DNA of 36,107 nt from the NCBI GenBank assembly GCA_001819435.1, contig MHMT01000030.1, forward strand, positions 1 through 36,107, written 5' to 3'. The position numbers and the translations under genes were made by a program. Shown piece after piece: positions 7,946 to 16,723 of the stretch; the first letter of the stretch is position 1, and each line of letters starts with the position of its first letter. The notes under the pieces were generated by a model that saw nothing but the letters and a program-made list of their open reading frames with translations, did not search any database and was not told the DNA's origin. This DNA is from Candidatus Portnoybacteria bacterium RBG_13_40_8. Its GTDB lineage: Bacteria; Patescibacteriota; Minisyncoccia; RBG-13-40-8-A.

Positions 7946-8491
7946 TTAAATTTTTTTTACTTGCAGAAAATCCAATTCGACAGGGGTTTCTCGACCAAAC
8001 ATATTCACCAGAACCTTTACTTTTCCCCTGGCTTGATCAACTTCGCTAATTTTACCATCGAAATCTTTGAATGGACCATCGGTAATTTTAACCGCGTCAC
8101 CGGCCTCTACTTCAATTTTATAAGTCGGCTCTTCCTGGATTGATCTCTTTAATAATTTATTTATCTCTTCATCGGCAATCGGGATCGGCGTAATCCCCGC
8201 ACCAATAAAACCGGTAACTCGCGGAGTATTTCTTACTGCGTACCAAGAATCATCATCAACAATCATTTCTACAAAAACATAATTAGGGTAAATCTTCTCT
8301 TCAACCACGTATCTTTTGCCGCTTTTTATTTTTATCTTTTTTTCTTTGGGCACCAAAACATTAAAAATTTTATTACCCATATCCAAGGATTCAATCCTTT
8401 GCTTAAGATTTTGAGCGACGGTGTCTTCCGATGCTGGATAAGTATGAATGGCATACCAATGTTTTTCTCCGCTTATTTGCTGTTTAGGCAT
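7946..8491 (-). CDS. nusG: Transcription elongation/antitermination factor NusG
   Basis: A 181-aa NusG that binds RNA polymerase and couples transcription to translation or Rho. The NGN domain (HWYAIHTYPASEDTVAQNLKQR, YPNYVFVEM, WYAVRNTPRVTGFIG) occupies about residues 11-110. The KOW domain (EAGDAVKITDGPFKDFDGKI) lies at about 128-180. It starts one base after the secE stop. Confidence 0.97.
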   Translation of the reverse strand: MPKQQISGEKHWYAIHTYPASEDTVAQNLKQRIESLDMGNKIFNVLVPKEKKIKIKSGKRYVVEEKIYPNYVFVEMIVDDDSWYAVRNTPRVTGFIGAGITPIPIADEEINKLLKRSIQEEPTYKIEVEAGDAVKITDGPFKDFDGKISEVDQARGKVKVLVNMFGRETPVELDFLQVKKI

Positions 8492-8492
8492 G

Positions 8493-8684
8493 TTACAATA
8501 AAAATTTACTGATTAAAAATGTAAAAAGAAAATCTAAGCCACCTAAAAATATTGCCACAACAAAACTTAACCCAACAACAATCAGGGTATATTTTATAAC
8601 TTCTTTTCTGGTCAACCAGTTAACTTTTTTCATCTCAACTCTTGCTTCTTTGAAATAGTCTATAATTCGGTTGAAGATTTTCAT
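8493..8684 (-). CDS. secE: Preprotein translocase subunit SecE
   Basis: A 63-aa single-spanning SecE, part of the SecYEG channel. The conserved amphipathic part is VEMKKVNWLTRKEVIKYT, followed by one transmembrane helix (about residues 33-58). The identity rests on this motif and on its place directly before nusG. No Shine-Dalgarno precedes the ATG; a -10-like TATTTA ends 6 nt upstream, so the message may be leaderless. Confidence 0.92.
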   Translation of the reverse strand: MKIFNRIIDYFKEARVEMKKVNWLTRKEVIKYTLIVVGLSFVVAIFLGGLDFLFTFLISKFLL

Positions 8685-8690
8685 ACTTTT

Positions 8691-10778
<2,088 letters not shown>

Positions 10779-12821
10779 TTATTTTCTCACTTCCCAATTT
10801 TTATTCTTCTCTAATTCCCGAATGATTCTTCTGTGAATCTTGTCTACTTCCTCGTCTTTTAATGTTTTTTCGTAAGATTGATAAATAATGTGAAAAGCTA
10901 AATTCTTTTTCCCGTCAGGAATTTCTTCTCCTTCATACATATCGAATAAATCGACATCAAAAACCAATTCTCCGCCAATTTGTTCAATTATATTCTGAAT
11001 ATCGGCTACTCTATCCTCTAAATTAACCAAAACCGCTAAATCGCGAACTGCTGCCGGATAAAGAGATGGTGGTTTATAAATTAATTCTTCTTCGGCTAAT
11101 TTTAAAAGTTTTTCGAAGTTGAGATTAAAAGCCGCTACCTCTGCTTTTATATTCAGTTTATTTAAAATAGTCGTATTTATCTCTCCGATAAATCCAATTT
11201 CTTCATCCCCTACTTTAATCTCGGCAGTTTCGGTTCTTTGCCAAAAAATATTATCGGTCCACTCTGGTGTTGCCTGAAAATCATCATACCAAACATCGGA
11301 AATACCTAATTTATTAAGTAAACTATCAATCAATCCCTTTGTTTCATAAAAACTCTCTCCCTTCATCTTTCCTGAACGTCTGACAATAAGACCGGTCAAC
11401 ATTCTTTCTTCTTCAATCTTTTTATTCTCTTGTCTATATGTCTTGCCGAGTTCAAAAATTTTTATTGCTTTATCTTCTCTTAAAAATGTTTTCGAATTAT
11501 CTTTTATATCCTTAATTAGGTTAATTAATAAATCTTTGCGGAGATATTTTAAATCAATGCTTAATGGATTTTCTAATTCTATATATCCTTCGCGATTTAC
11601 GTCAAATTTTTTGATATCTGCTTCACCGACAAACGATATGTTATAAACTTCGTTAAAACCAGCGCTCTCAAAAATTGTCTTAACTTTATTGGTAACGATT
11701 AATTCATCATTTAATCTCGCCATTCCCAGCAGACCAAATGGATGACTTGTGACTATATTGTTATAGCCAATTAAACGGGCGATCTCCTCGATTAAATCTT
11801 CCTCGATTTCAATATCTCTTCTAATTGTTGGAACAGTGACTCTCAAAGAATCGTTTATAATAAAACCTAGAGACTTCAAATATTTTATTACCTGCTGTTT
11901 AGAAACCCTTATGCCTAGGATGTTTTCTATCTTGCTCAGGTTTAATCTCATTCTCACGGACAAAGTCTTCTTAGAATAGATATCGACTATTCCTTTAGTT
12001 ATTTTACCCTTAATTAATTGAGTGACTCTGTTAATCGCTTCTTCGGTTAAATTCGGGTCTAAACCATATTCAAATCTAATCGAAGATTCGGTTTTAATGC
12101 CTGTTTCTCGACAAGTTGCACGAACTACTTTTATATCAAAGTTAGCTGATTCCAAAACAATTGTTTTTGTTTTAACGGTAATCTCGGCTTTTTTTCCGCC
12201 CTTAACTCCAGCTAAGGCTAACGGATTTTTGGCATCGGCAATAATTAATGTGCCTTCATTTAATTCGCATATTTCATTATCTAATGTGATAATTTTCTCT
12301 CCTTTTCTGGCTCCCCTTATAATAATTTTTTTACCTTCTAATTTCTCGTAATCAAAAGCATGTAATGGCTGTCCCGTTTCAAACATTACATAATTTGTGG
12401 CATCAACTACATTATTTATTGGCTTCTGACCAATGGCTGCTAATCTTTTTTGCATCCAGGTCGGAGAGGGCTCTATTTTTATATCGGTAATCACCCGAGC
12501 CGTATATCTGGGACAAGCATCTCTGTCTTGAACCTCAACCGTAATAAAGTCCCTTGTCTTTAAATTTTTACTCTCGGTGAATTTTGGATTTTGAATTTTG
12601 AATTTTGAATTTGCTACGGCTACACACTCCCTGGCTATCCCAATATGACTCAAGCAATCATGAGCCCGATTGGGTAAAATATCAATATCTAATATATAAT
12701 CTTCATTTGATTTTTCAACGCTCTTCACCTCGAAAGAATGCACACTCAATAACTCGGCCAGTTTCTCTGGTTTTGGCAATTTTTCGACATATTCTTCTAA
12801 CCAATTATAAGATACCTTCAT
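10779..12821 (-). CDS. pheT: Phenylalanyl-tRNA synthetase beta subunit, no EMAP/OB domain
   Basis: The beta subunit of heterotetrameric PheRS, carrying editing and structural domains. The 680-aa protein is about 110 residues shorter than the E. coli form. The N-terminal module (MKVSYNWLEEYVEKLPKPEKLAELLSVHSFEV) runs directly into the ILPNRAHDCLSHIGIAREC block, so the EMAP-II/OB tRNA-binding domain is missing. The B3/B4 editing region (NNVVDATNYVMFETGQPLHAFD), B5 domain, catalytic-like core, and C-terminal FDX-ACB domain (YPAAVRDLAVLV...) are present. It contains an in-frame AT-rich repeat encoding SKFKIQNPKF. It is separated from pheS by one small gene. Confidence 0.95.
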   Translation of the reverse strand: MKVSYNWLEEYVEKLPKPEKLAELLSVHSFEVKSVEKSNEDYILDIDILPNRAHDCLSHIGIARECVAVANSKFKIQNPKFTESKNLKTRDFITVEVQDRDACPRYTARVITDIKIEPSPTWMQKRLAAIGQKPINNVVDATNYVMFETGQPLHAFDYEKLEGKKIIIRGARKGEKIITLDNEICELNEGTLIIADAKNPLALAGVKGGKKAEITVKTKTIVLESANFDIKVVRATCRETGIKTESSIRFEYGLDPNLTEEAINRVTQLIKGKITKGIVDIYSKKTLSVRMRLNLSKIENILGIRVSKQQVIKYLKSLGFIINDSLRVTVPTIRRDIEIEEDLIEEIARLIGYNNIVTSHPFGLLGMARLNDELIVTNKVKTIFESAGFNEVYNISFVGEADIKKFDVNREGYIELENPLSIDLKYLRKDLLINLIKDIKDNSKTFLREDKAIKIFELGKTYRQENKKIEEERMLTGLIVRRSGKMKGESFYETKGLIDSLLNKLGISDVWYDDFQATPEWTDNIFWQRTETAEIKVGDEEIGFIGEINTTILNKLNIKAEVAAFNLNFEKLLKLAEEELIYKPPSLYPAAVRDLAVLVNLEDRVADIQNIIEQIGGELVFDVDLFDMYEGEEIPDGKKNLAFHIIYQSYEKTLKDEEVDKIHRRIIRELEKNKNWEVRK
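12579..12612. repeat. AT-rich iterated repeat inside pheT
   Basis: The 7-bp unit gaatttt is iterated about four and a half times with one variant (ggatttt). Read on the minus strand it encodes SKFKIQNPKF just after the IARECVAVAN segment. This low-complexity string looks like an in-frame expansion or insert rather than conserved protein. Confidence 0.6.
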
Positions 12822-12827
12822 GAATTA

Positions 12828-13196
12828 TTAATTATCTTTTTCTCTTTCTTCTGCTGATTCTTCTCTGCCAAATTTAATCTGAGCCTTCTCGGCTATCCAG
12901 TCCCTAAAATTATCTCGAGAATTATTATCTTTTTCTCTAAGTTCCCTTGAAACTTTATCGGTATATTCCGTAAACTCGGCCAATAACCAGCTGTCGTCCT
13001 GGAATTTTCCAAAAATTTCTAAATCATCCCGAGTCAAATCCTTCGGATTAACAACAACCAATCGAGGGTCATAGGTTTCTTTTTTCTCTTTCAGCTCTTC
13101 TTCTTTTTCTATTAGTCCACCTACTTCCTTAAGAATTTTTTCTAACTTTTCCTTTGCCTCCTTCTTGGATAAAGCTTTTTCTATTGATTCTTTCAT
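12828..13196 (-). CDS. Hypothetical protein between pheS and pheT
   Basis: A 122-aa soluble, charged protein of no recognised family. The N-terminal half is a Lys/Glu-rich predicted helix (EKALSKKEAKEKLEKILKEVGGLIEKEEELKEKK). The C-terminal half has more varied sequence (YDPRLVVVNPKDLTRDDLEIFGKF, DSWLLAEFTEYTDKVSREL). It lies between pheS (31 nt gap) and pheT (6 nt gap) on the same strand, so it is probably co-expressed with PheRS. A link to PheRS function is only an inference from position. Confidence 0.75.
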   Translation of the reverse strand: MKESIEKALSKKEAKEKLEKILKEVGGLIEKEEELKEKKETYDPRLVVVNPKDLTRDDLEIFGKFQDDSWLLAEFTEYTDKVSRELREKDNNSRDNFRDWIAEKAQIKFGREESAEEREKDN

Positions 13197-13227
13197 AAAT
13201 TTTTATCCGCTTCCTAAGTAGCGATGA

Positions 13228-14217
13228 TTAAAACTGATTAAGAAAATGTAAATCGCTCGAATAGAGCAATCTGATATCATTTATTTTGTACTTAAGCATA
13301 GCAATTCTGTCTATGCCGATACCAAAAGCAAACCCCTGCCAATTACCTGGTACATAACCGACCGATTTAAAAACATTTGGGTGAACCATGCCTGCACCCA
13401 TAATTTCCAACCAATCACTTGAAAGATATTTCATCTCTATATCAAAGCCCGGTTCAACAAAAGGATAATAACTTGGCCTCATTCTTGTTTCTATTTCCTC
13501 GCCAAATAGTTTTTTAAGAAATTCCTCGACGACTGCTTTAAAATTGGCAATGCTAATGTGGGTATCAACCATTAGACCCTCTAATTGATAGAAGTTATAA
13601 AAATGAGAAGCGTCAGTAGACTCATAACGAAAAACTCTGCCTGGAACAATAATTCTAAAAGGCGGGTTATTTTTTTCCATAAATCTAACCTGCATCGGAC
13701 TGGTATGGGTTCTTAATAATAATCTTTGTGGTTTAGTTTTCAGCCAAAAAGTATCCCAAGCATCACGAGCAGGATGATCTTGAGGAATATTTAGAGCATC
13801 AAAATTATAATATTCGGTCTCGATATCTGGTCCCTCGATAATTCTGAACCCCATTGATTGAAAAATGTCCTCTATTTTTCTCATTATATGAGTTAAAGGA
13901 TGGAGATGGCCATGGACAATTCTTATTCCAGGAGCAGTGATATCTATTTTTTTTTCTCTTTCTTTCGTTTTTGTCTCTTGTTTAATAAGCTGACTTTTTA
14001 AGTTCTCTATTTTTGATTCTATTTCTTTTTTAAATTGATTAGCCTCTGTTCCCAGTTTTTTTCTTTTCGCTATGGATAAATCTTTCAATGATTTCAGGAC
14101 AAAGGTTATCTCCCCCTTTCTGCCCAAATATTTAATTCTGAATTGCTCTAATTCGGCCAAATCTTTTACTTTGGTTAAATCGATAAATATTCTCTTTTTT
14201 AAATCTCCGATGTCCAT
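13228..14217 (-). CDS. pheS: Phenylalanyl-tRNA synthetase alpha subunit
   Basis: The catalytic alpha subunit of PheRS, a class II synthetase charging tRNA-Phe. At 329 aa it is full length: an N-terminal coiled coil (residues about 1-90, with the LRxKYLGRKGE motif), motif 1 HPLTHIMRKIEDIFQSMGF, the DHPARDAWDTFW segment, motif 2 PGRVFRYESTDASHFYNFYQLEG, and motif 3 GFAFGIGIDRIAMLKY. The ATG (14215-14217) lies at the end of a 139-bp structured repeat that supplies the GGGG just before it. Confidence 0.96.
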   Translation of the reverse strand: MDIGDLKKRIFIDLTKVKDLAELEQFRIKYLGRKGEITFVLKSLKDLSIAKRKKLGTEANQFKKEIESKIENLKSQLIKQETKTKEREKKIDITAPGIRIVHGHLHPLTHIMRKIEDIFQSMGFRIIEGPDIETEYYNFDALNIPQDHPARDAWDTFWLKTKPQRLLLRTHTSPMQVRFMEKNNPPFRIIVPGRVFRYESTDASHFYNFYQLEGLMVDTHISIANFKAVVEEFLKKLFGEEIETRMRPSYYPFVEPGFDIEMKYLSSDWLEIMGAGMVHPNVFKSVGYVPGNWQGFAFGIGIDRIAMLKYKINDIRLLYSSDLHFLNQF

Positions 14218-14354
14218 GCCCCGTATTAGATTTTCGACATTTTTAATGTCGAAATTATTAAATTAACAGTTATCTTAATATTTTTATCCCTGATTATGCC
14301 CCGCGCTTTTTTGTCCCGCAGCTGCGGGACAGTCGAAAATTCAGTACGGGGCAT
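14216..14354 (-). repeat. Structured repeat element, copy A (pheS leader)
   Basis: A 139-bp element sharing layout and long stretches with the one at 24642-24782. It has near-inverted 23-bp ends (ATGCCCCGTA...TTTTCGAC and GTCGAAAAT...TACGGGGCAT) and two inner hairpins: TTTCGACATT-ttt-AATGTCGAAA (14232-14254) and TGTCCCGCAGCTGCGGGACA (14312-14331). A third stem pairs ATTATGCCCCG (14293-14303) with CGGGGCATAAT (14347-14357). The element fills the whole gap between the 88-aa gene stop and the pheS start codon. On the minus strand the last bases become GGGGCATGG, including part of the pheS ATG. It may be a cis-acting mRNA leader or a miniature mobile element. Confidence 0.85.
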
Positions 14355-14357
14355 AAT

Positions 14358-14624
14358 TTATAATCCTTGTCGCCTTAAAATTAAAAGTATAACTATGGTC
14401 AAAGAAACTAAAATTCTTACCCAGGATTGCATTTTTCCTATCAAATTTAATATTGATAGAACTAGACCGAAAAGAACTAAATAAAAAATAATTTTTAGAA
14501 AACCATTAGCTTGAAAAGGATTAACTGAATATAAAATAATAACAAAAATTATCAAAAAAACAAGAGCTAAAAATAGATTTAATCTAATAAAAAATTTTGG
14601 CTTCATAAGCTTTATTCCTATCAC
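14358..14624 (-). CDS. Small membrane protein upstream of pheS
   Basis: An 88-aa hydrophobic protein with about three predicted transmembrane helices (FLALVFLIIFVIILYSV, LKIIFYLVLFGLVLSILNLI, WVRILVSLTIVILLILR). The start may be the internal ATG encoding MKPKFFIR, six codons in. No family is recognised. It lies upstream of pheS on the same strand, with only the structured repeat between them. Confidence 0.6.
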   Translation of the reverse strand: MIGIKLMKPKFFIRLNLFLALVFLIIFVIILYSVNPFQANGFLKIIFYLVLFGLVLSILNLIGKMQSWVRILVSLTIVILLILRRQGL

Positions 14625-14669
14625 GCCTATATTCTGATTTTACCTCAAAATTAATCCAAAAGCAAATGT

Positions 14670-14699
14670 AAAAAGGCGCCTGATAACGCCCTCTTTTTT
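14670..14699 (-). terminator. Short bidirectional terminator-like hairpin
   Basis: GGCG-cctgataa-CGCC has an A-run on one side and a T-run on the other, so it could act on both strands. On the minus strand it lies 18 nt after the stop of the TPR-like gene. The stem is only 4 bp, so this is moderate evidence. Confidence 0.5.
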
Positions 14700-14717
14700 A
14701 TATCGATTTCTCAGATT

Positions 14718-15422
14718 TTAAAATTCAAACTCCTTTTTCATAACCTCCATTTGCTTCAGTCGCATTGACATTTTGTATTTATTTTTCAATTCTCTTCCCA
14801 TGGCAAATGCTTCACTGAATAGTTCTTCGGATTTCCGAGAATCTTCTTTTTTAATTGCTAAAGCTAACCAAGAAATTACACCGGATTCTAAAATCAATCT
14901 GTGAAAATGGCGGAGATTTTTGTCTTTTCGAATGAGATTTAAAGATTTTAGGAGAACATTTTTTGCTTTTTTCTCTTTATTCGCTAAAACTAATCCTTTT
15001 CCATAATGGCCCAAATATTCACCATAGCCAGCATTTTTTGGAGTTCCCTTTAACGATCTCACTGCCCAAAGATACCATTTAACCGATTCTTTAAAATTTT
15101 TCTCCTCAGTCAAAACGTCACCCATTCTCAATTGAAAAACCGCCAAATAGCGAGGAGGTAGTTTTTTTAGCTTGGAAATCCCTAATCCCAATTCTACATC
15201 AGCTCGCATTAATTCTAAAAATCCTTTGTCTTTGGTCTCCCACCAAAAATGCTTGTCAATAACAATCTTGTGCCCCAATGCTTCTATAAAATTCGCCCAG
15301 AGATTATGTTTACCACTAACCAACATTGCTTCATCAAAACAGGCCAAAGCTGTCTTATAATCTTTCTTTTCTCTGGCAATTTCTCCTTTTGTTATTAAGT
15401 TTTTAAATTCGCTTTTTTGCAT
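14718..15422 (-). CDS. TPR-like helical-repeat protein
   Basis: A 234-aa soluble protein predicted to be all helical, with tetratricopeptide-like spacing: GEIAREKKDYKTALACFDEAM near residue 13, MGDVLTEEKNFKESVKWYLWAV near 105, and GKGLVLANKEKKAKNVLLKSLNL near 138. Such repeats normally hold protein partners; no catalytic motif is seen. It overlaps the end of the GIY-YIG gene by 20 bp, so the two are probably translated from one message. A terminator-like hairpin follows. Confidence 0.75.
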   Translation of the reverse strand: MQKSEFKNLITKGEIAREKKDYKTALACFDEAMLVSGKHNLWANFIEALGHKIVIDKHFWWETKDKGFLELMRADVELGLGISKLKKLPPRYLAVFQLRMGDVLTEEKNFKESVKWYLWAVRSLKGTPKNAGYGEYLGHYGKGLVLANKEKKAKNVLLKSLNLIRKDKNLRHFHRLILESGVISWLALAIKKEDSRKSEELFSEAFAMGRELKNKYKMSMRLKQMEVMKKEFEF

Positions 15423-15684
15423 CTTCTCCTCTTTTTAGATATTTATTTAACATTTTTCTAATGGTTCTAATTCCCCAACCACTTTTTAAATATTCTTCTC
15501 TATGTTTTGCATCTATTCTATTTAAAAAGGCTTCATAAAAAATAAGCTTATAGGGTCTAAATGGTTTTGTTGCTAAACTTTCTCCGGAATTATGCTGTTT
15601 AAATCTTTTTCTTAAATCCGTGGTATAACCAATATACAAGTTATTGTCTTTTTGACTGCCAAGAATATAAACGTAATAAAACAT
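15403..15684 (-). CDS. GIY-YIG domain protein
   Basis: A 93-aa single-domain GIY-YIG protein. The motif reads YYVYILGS...LYIGYTTDLRKRFKQHNSG, with the conserved Arg (LRKRFKQH) and the later Glu (REEYLKSG) of the fold. Proteins of this short YhbQ/UvrC-like kind can be DNA endonucleases, but their cellular role is often unknown. It starts just after two long hairpins next to a tRNA-Asp gene, which raises the idea of a mobile origin, without proof. Confidence 0.85.
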   Translation of the reverse strand: MFYYVYILGSQKDNNLYIGYTTDLRKRFKQHNSGESLATKPFRPYKLIFYEAFLNRIDAKHREEYLKSGWGIRTIRKMLNKYLKRGEDAKKRI

Positions 15685-15696
15685 ACCATGAACTGC

Positions 15697-15769
15697 GAGA
15701 CGTAATAATTTCTGAAGGAAATTAAACGTCTCAGCAGCGTTTAAATTGCTCTACAATTTATTACGCTGC
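15697..15769. repeat. Twin inverted hairpins (BIME-like) next to tRNA-Asp
   Basis: Hairpin 1 (15697-15732) pairs GAGACGT...TAATTTC with GAAATTA...ACGTCTC. Hairpin 2 (15734-15769) pairs GCAGCGT...AAATTG with CAATTT...ACGCTGC. Each has a 7-bp outer stem, a small internal bulge, a 6-7 bp AT stem and a 5-nt loop. They resemble each other in opposite orientation (GnnnCGTAATAA...), as in paired REP sequences. Hairpin 2 ends on the discriminator base of the tRNA-Asp gene and could also help end that transcript. Confidence 0.65.
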
Positions 15770-15844
15770 GGACTCGACCGGATTTGAACCGGCGATCTTC
15801 TGCTTGACAAGCAGACGTGTTAAGCCAGGCTACACCACGAGTCC
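15769..15844 (-). tRNA. tRNA-Asp(GTC)
   Basis: The cloverleaf folds cleanly: acceptor GGACTCG/CGAGTCC, D-stem GTGT/ACAC, anticodon stem TCTGC/GCAGA with loop TTGTCAA (anticodon GTC), and T-stem GCCGG/CCGGT with loop TTCAAAT. The discriminator is G73, as expected for Asp. The 3' CCA is not encoded. Confidence 0.93.
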
Positions 15845-15872
15845 AAAATTTACACTGAATAAGACCGAAGTG

Positions 15873-15945
15873 TACCAGGGGTGGGGATTGAACCCACGAC
15901 CTCGGGCTTATGAGTCCCACGCTCTACCAACTGAGCTACCCTGGC
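15873..15945 (-). tRNA. tRNA-Met(CAT), elongator type
   Basis: Acceptor GCCAGGG/CCCTGGT (last pair G-U), D-arm GCTC-AGTTGGTA-GAGC, loop CTCATAA (anticodon CAT), and T-arm GTGGG-TTCAATC-CCCAC. The anticodon stem TGGGA/GCCCG has an A31-G39 mismatch. Features of an initiator are absent, so it is elongator Met or, less likely, the Ile2 tRNA that is modified by TilS. CCA is not encoded. Confidence 0.88.
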
Positions 15946-16056
15946 TTGCTGTAATTTGTGTGAGTAATTTGTAATTTGGAATAAATTTTTCCTTGCCCTA
16001 AATACAAACTACTAAATACTAATTACTGAAATTTTGAATGAAATGAAAAATTTATA

Positions 16057-16128
16057 TTGCGGGGGACCGAATTGCACGGTCGATCTTCTGGTTATGAGCC
16101 AGACGAGATACTACTTCTCCACCCCGCG
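16057..16128 (-). tRNA. Initiator tRNA-fMet(CAT) with atypical D- and T-loops
   Basis: Acceptor CGCGGGG/CCCCGCA carries the C1xA72 mismatch and D-stem GAGA/TCTC gives A11-U24, both hallmarks of bacterial initiator tRNA. The anticodon loop is CTCATAA. The anticodon stem TCTGG/CCAGA has G-C at 30:40 and 31:39 but U-A at 29:41, so the usual three G-C pairs are incomplete. The D-loop AGTAGTA lacks the GG pair, and the T-loop TGCAATT has G in place of the usual U55. CCA is not encoded. Confidence 0.85.
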
Positions 16129-16168
16129 ATAATTTTAAATAATAATACAAAATTTATAAATTTGCAAG

Positions 16169-16723
16169 CTAAACAACCCCCAAATCCTCCAAGCCCTTCC
16201 GGTATGCTCTCACCACGGATCTGGCATCATTCTCATTAATAGAAAATTGCGAATCTTCAATAATATTATTTTTCACTTTCCCAGCTTTTTTAATCTCACC
16301 CATATTGGTAATTCTTATTTGGGCTTCGTAACCAATGATTTTTAAAATATCATTAAATATTTTATCGGCTTCTAAAATCGCGAGTTTATAATTTGCCTCT
16401 ACTCCACTGCCTAATTTATTTTCAATCTTCAACCACTTTCTTTCTATTCTTCTTTTGTTAAATGAAACTGTTTTTTTAACCTGAGAAATCGATTTTTTCA
16501 TCCTGGCCTTTATATTTATCTTTATCAAAAGCAAAACTATCAAGGCCCCCAGAATTAAAGAAATTATAATAGAGGCGGTTTTTAAAGCGAAAATAAGTTC
16601 TTTCCATTGATAAGAGGTAAAAAAATCCGCGATTTTATTCCAAATATCGGTAAAAAATGTTCCCACTTGGGCTAATGCTACCGCTTCTCTTTCTGCTAAT
16701 GGATTACTGATTGCTTTGTTCAT
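16169..16723 (-). CDS. Membrane-anchored hypothetical protein after gatA
   Basis: A protein of about 184 aa with one strong transmembrane helix (ALKTASIIISLILGALIVLLLIKI, near residue 50-75) and a C-terminal soluble helical part (SGVEANYKLAILEADKIFNDILKIIGY). The ORF track starts four codons upstream at 16735; I prefer the second Met (MNKAISNP) at 16723, though both overlap the gatA end. No named family is recognised. Its place at the end of the gatC-gatA unit suggests co-expression only. Confidence 0.75.
   Translation of the reverse strand: MNKAISNPLAEREAVALAQVGTFFTDIWNKIADFFTSYQWKELIFALKTASIIISLILGALIVLLLIKINIKARMKKSISQVKKTVSFNKRRIERKWLKIENKLGSGVEANYKLAILEADKIFNDILKIIGYEAQIRITNMGEIKKAGKVKNNIIEDSQFSINENDARSVVRAYRKGLEDLGVV

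Noticed and set aside
14216-14354. T-box riboswitch in front of pheS
   Set aside because: No AGGGTGG-type T-box sequence, specifier loop or terminator/antiterminator pair is visible, and the same element precedes an unrelated gene at 24643.
16057-16239. 60-aa plus-strand ORF
   Set aside because: It runs through the initiator tRNA and has no support.
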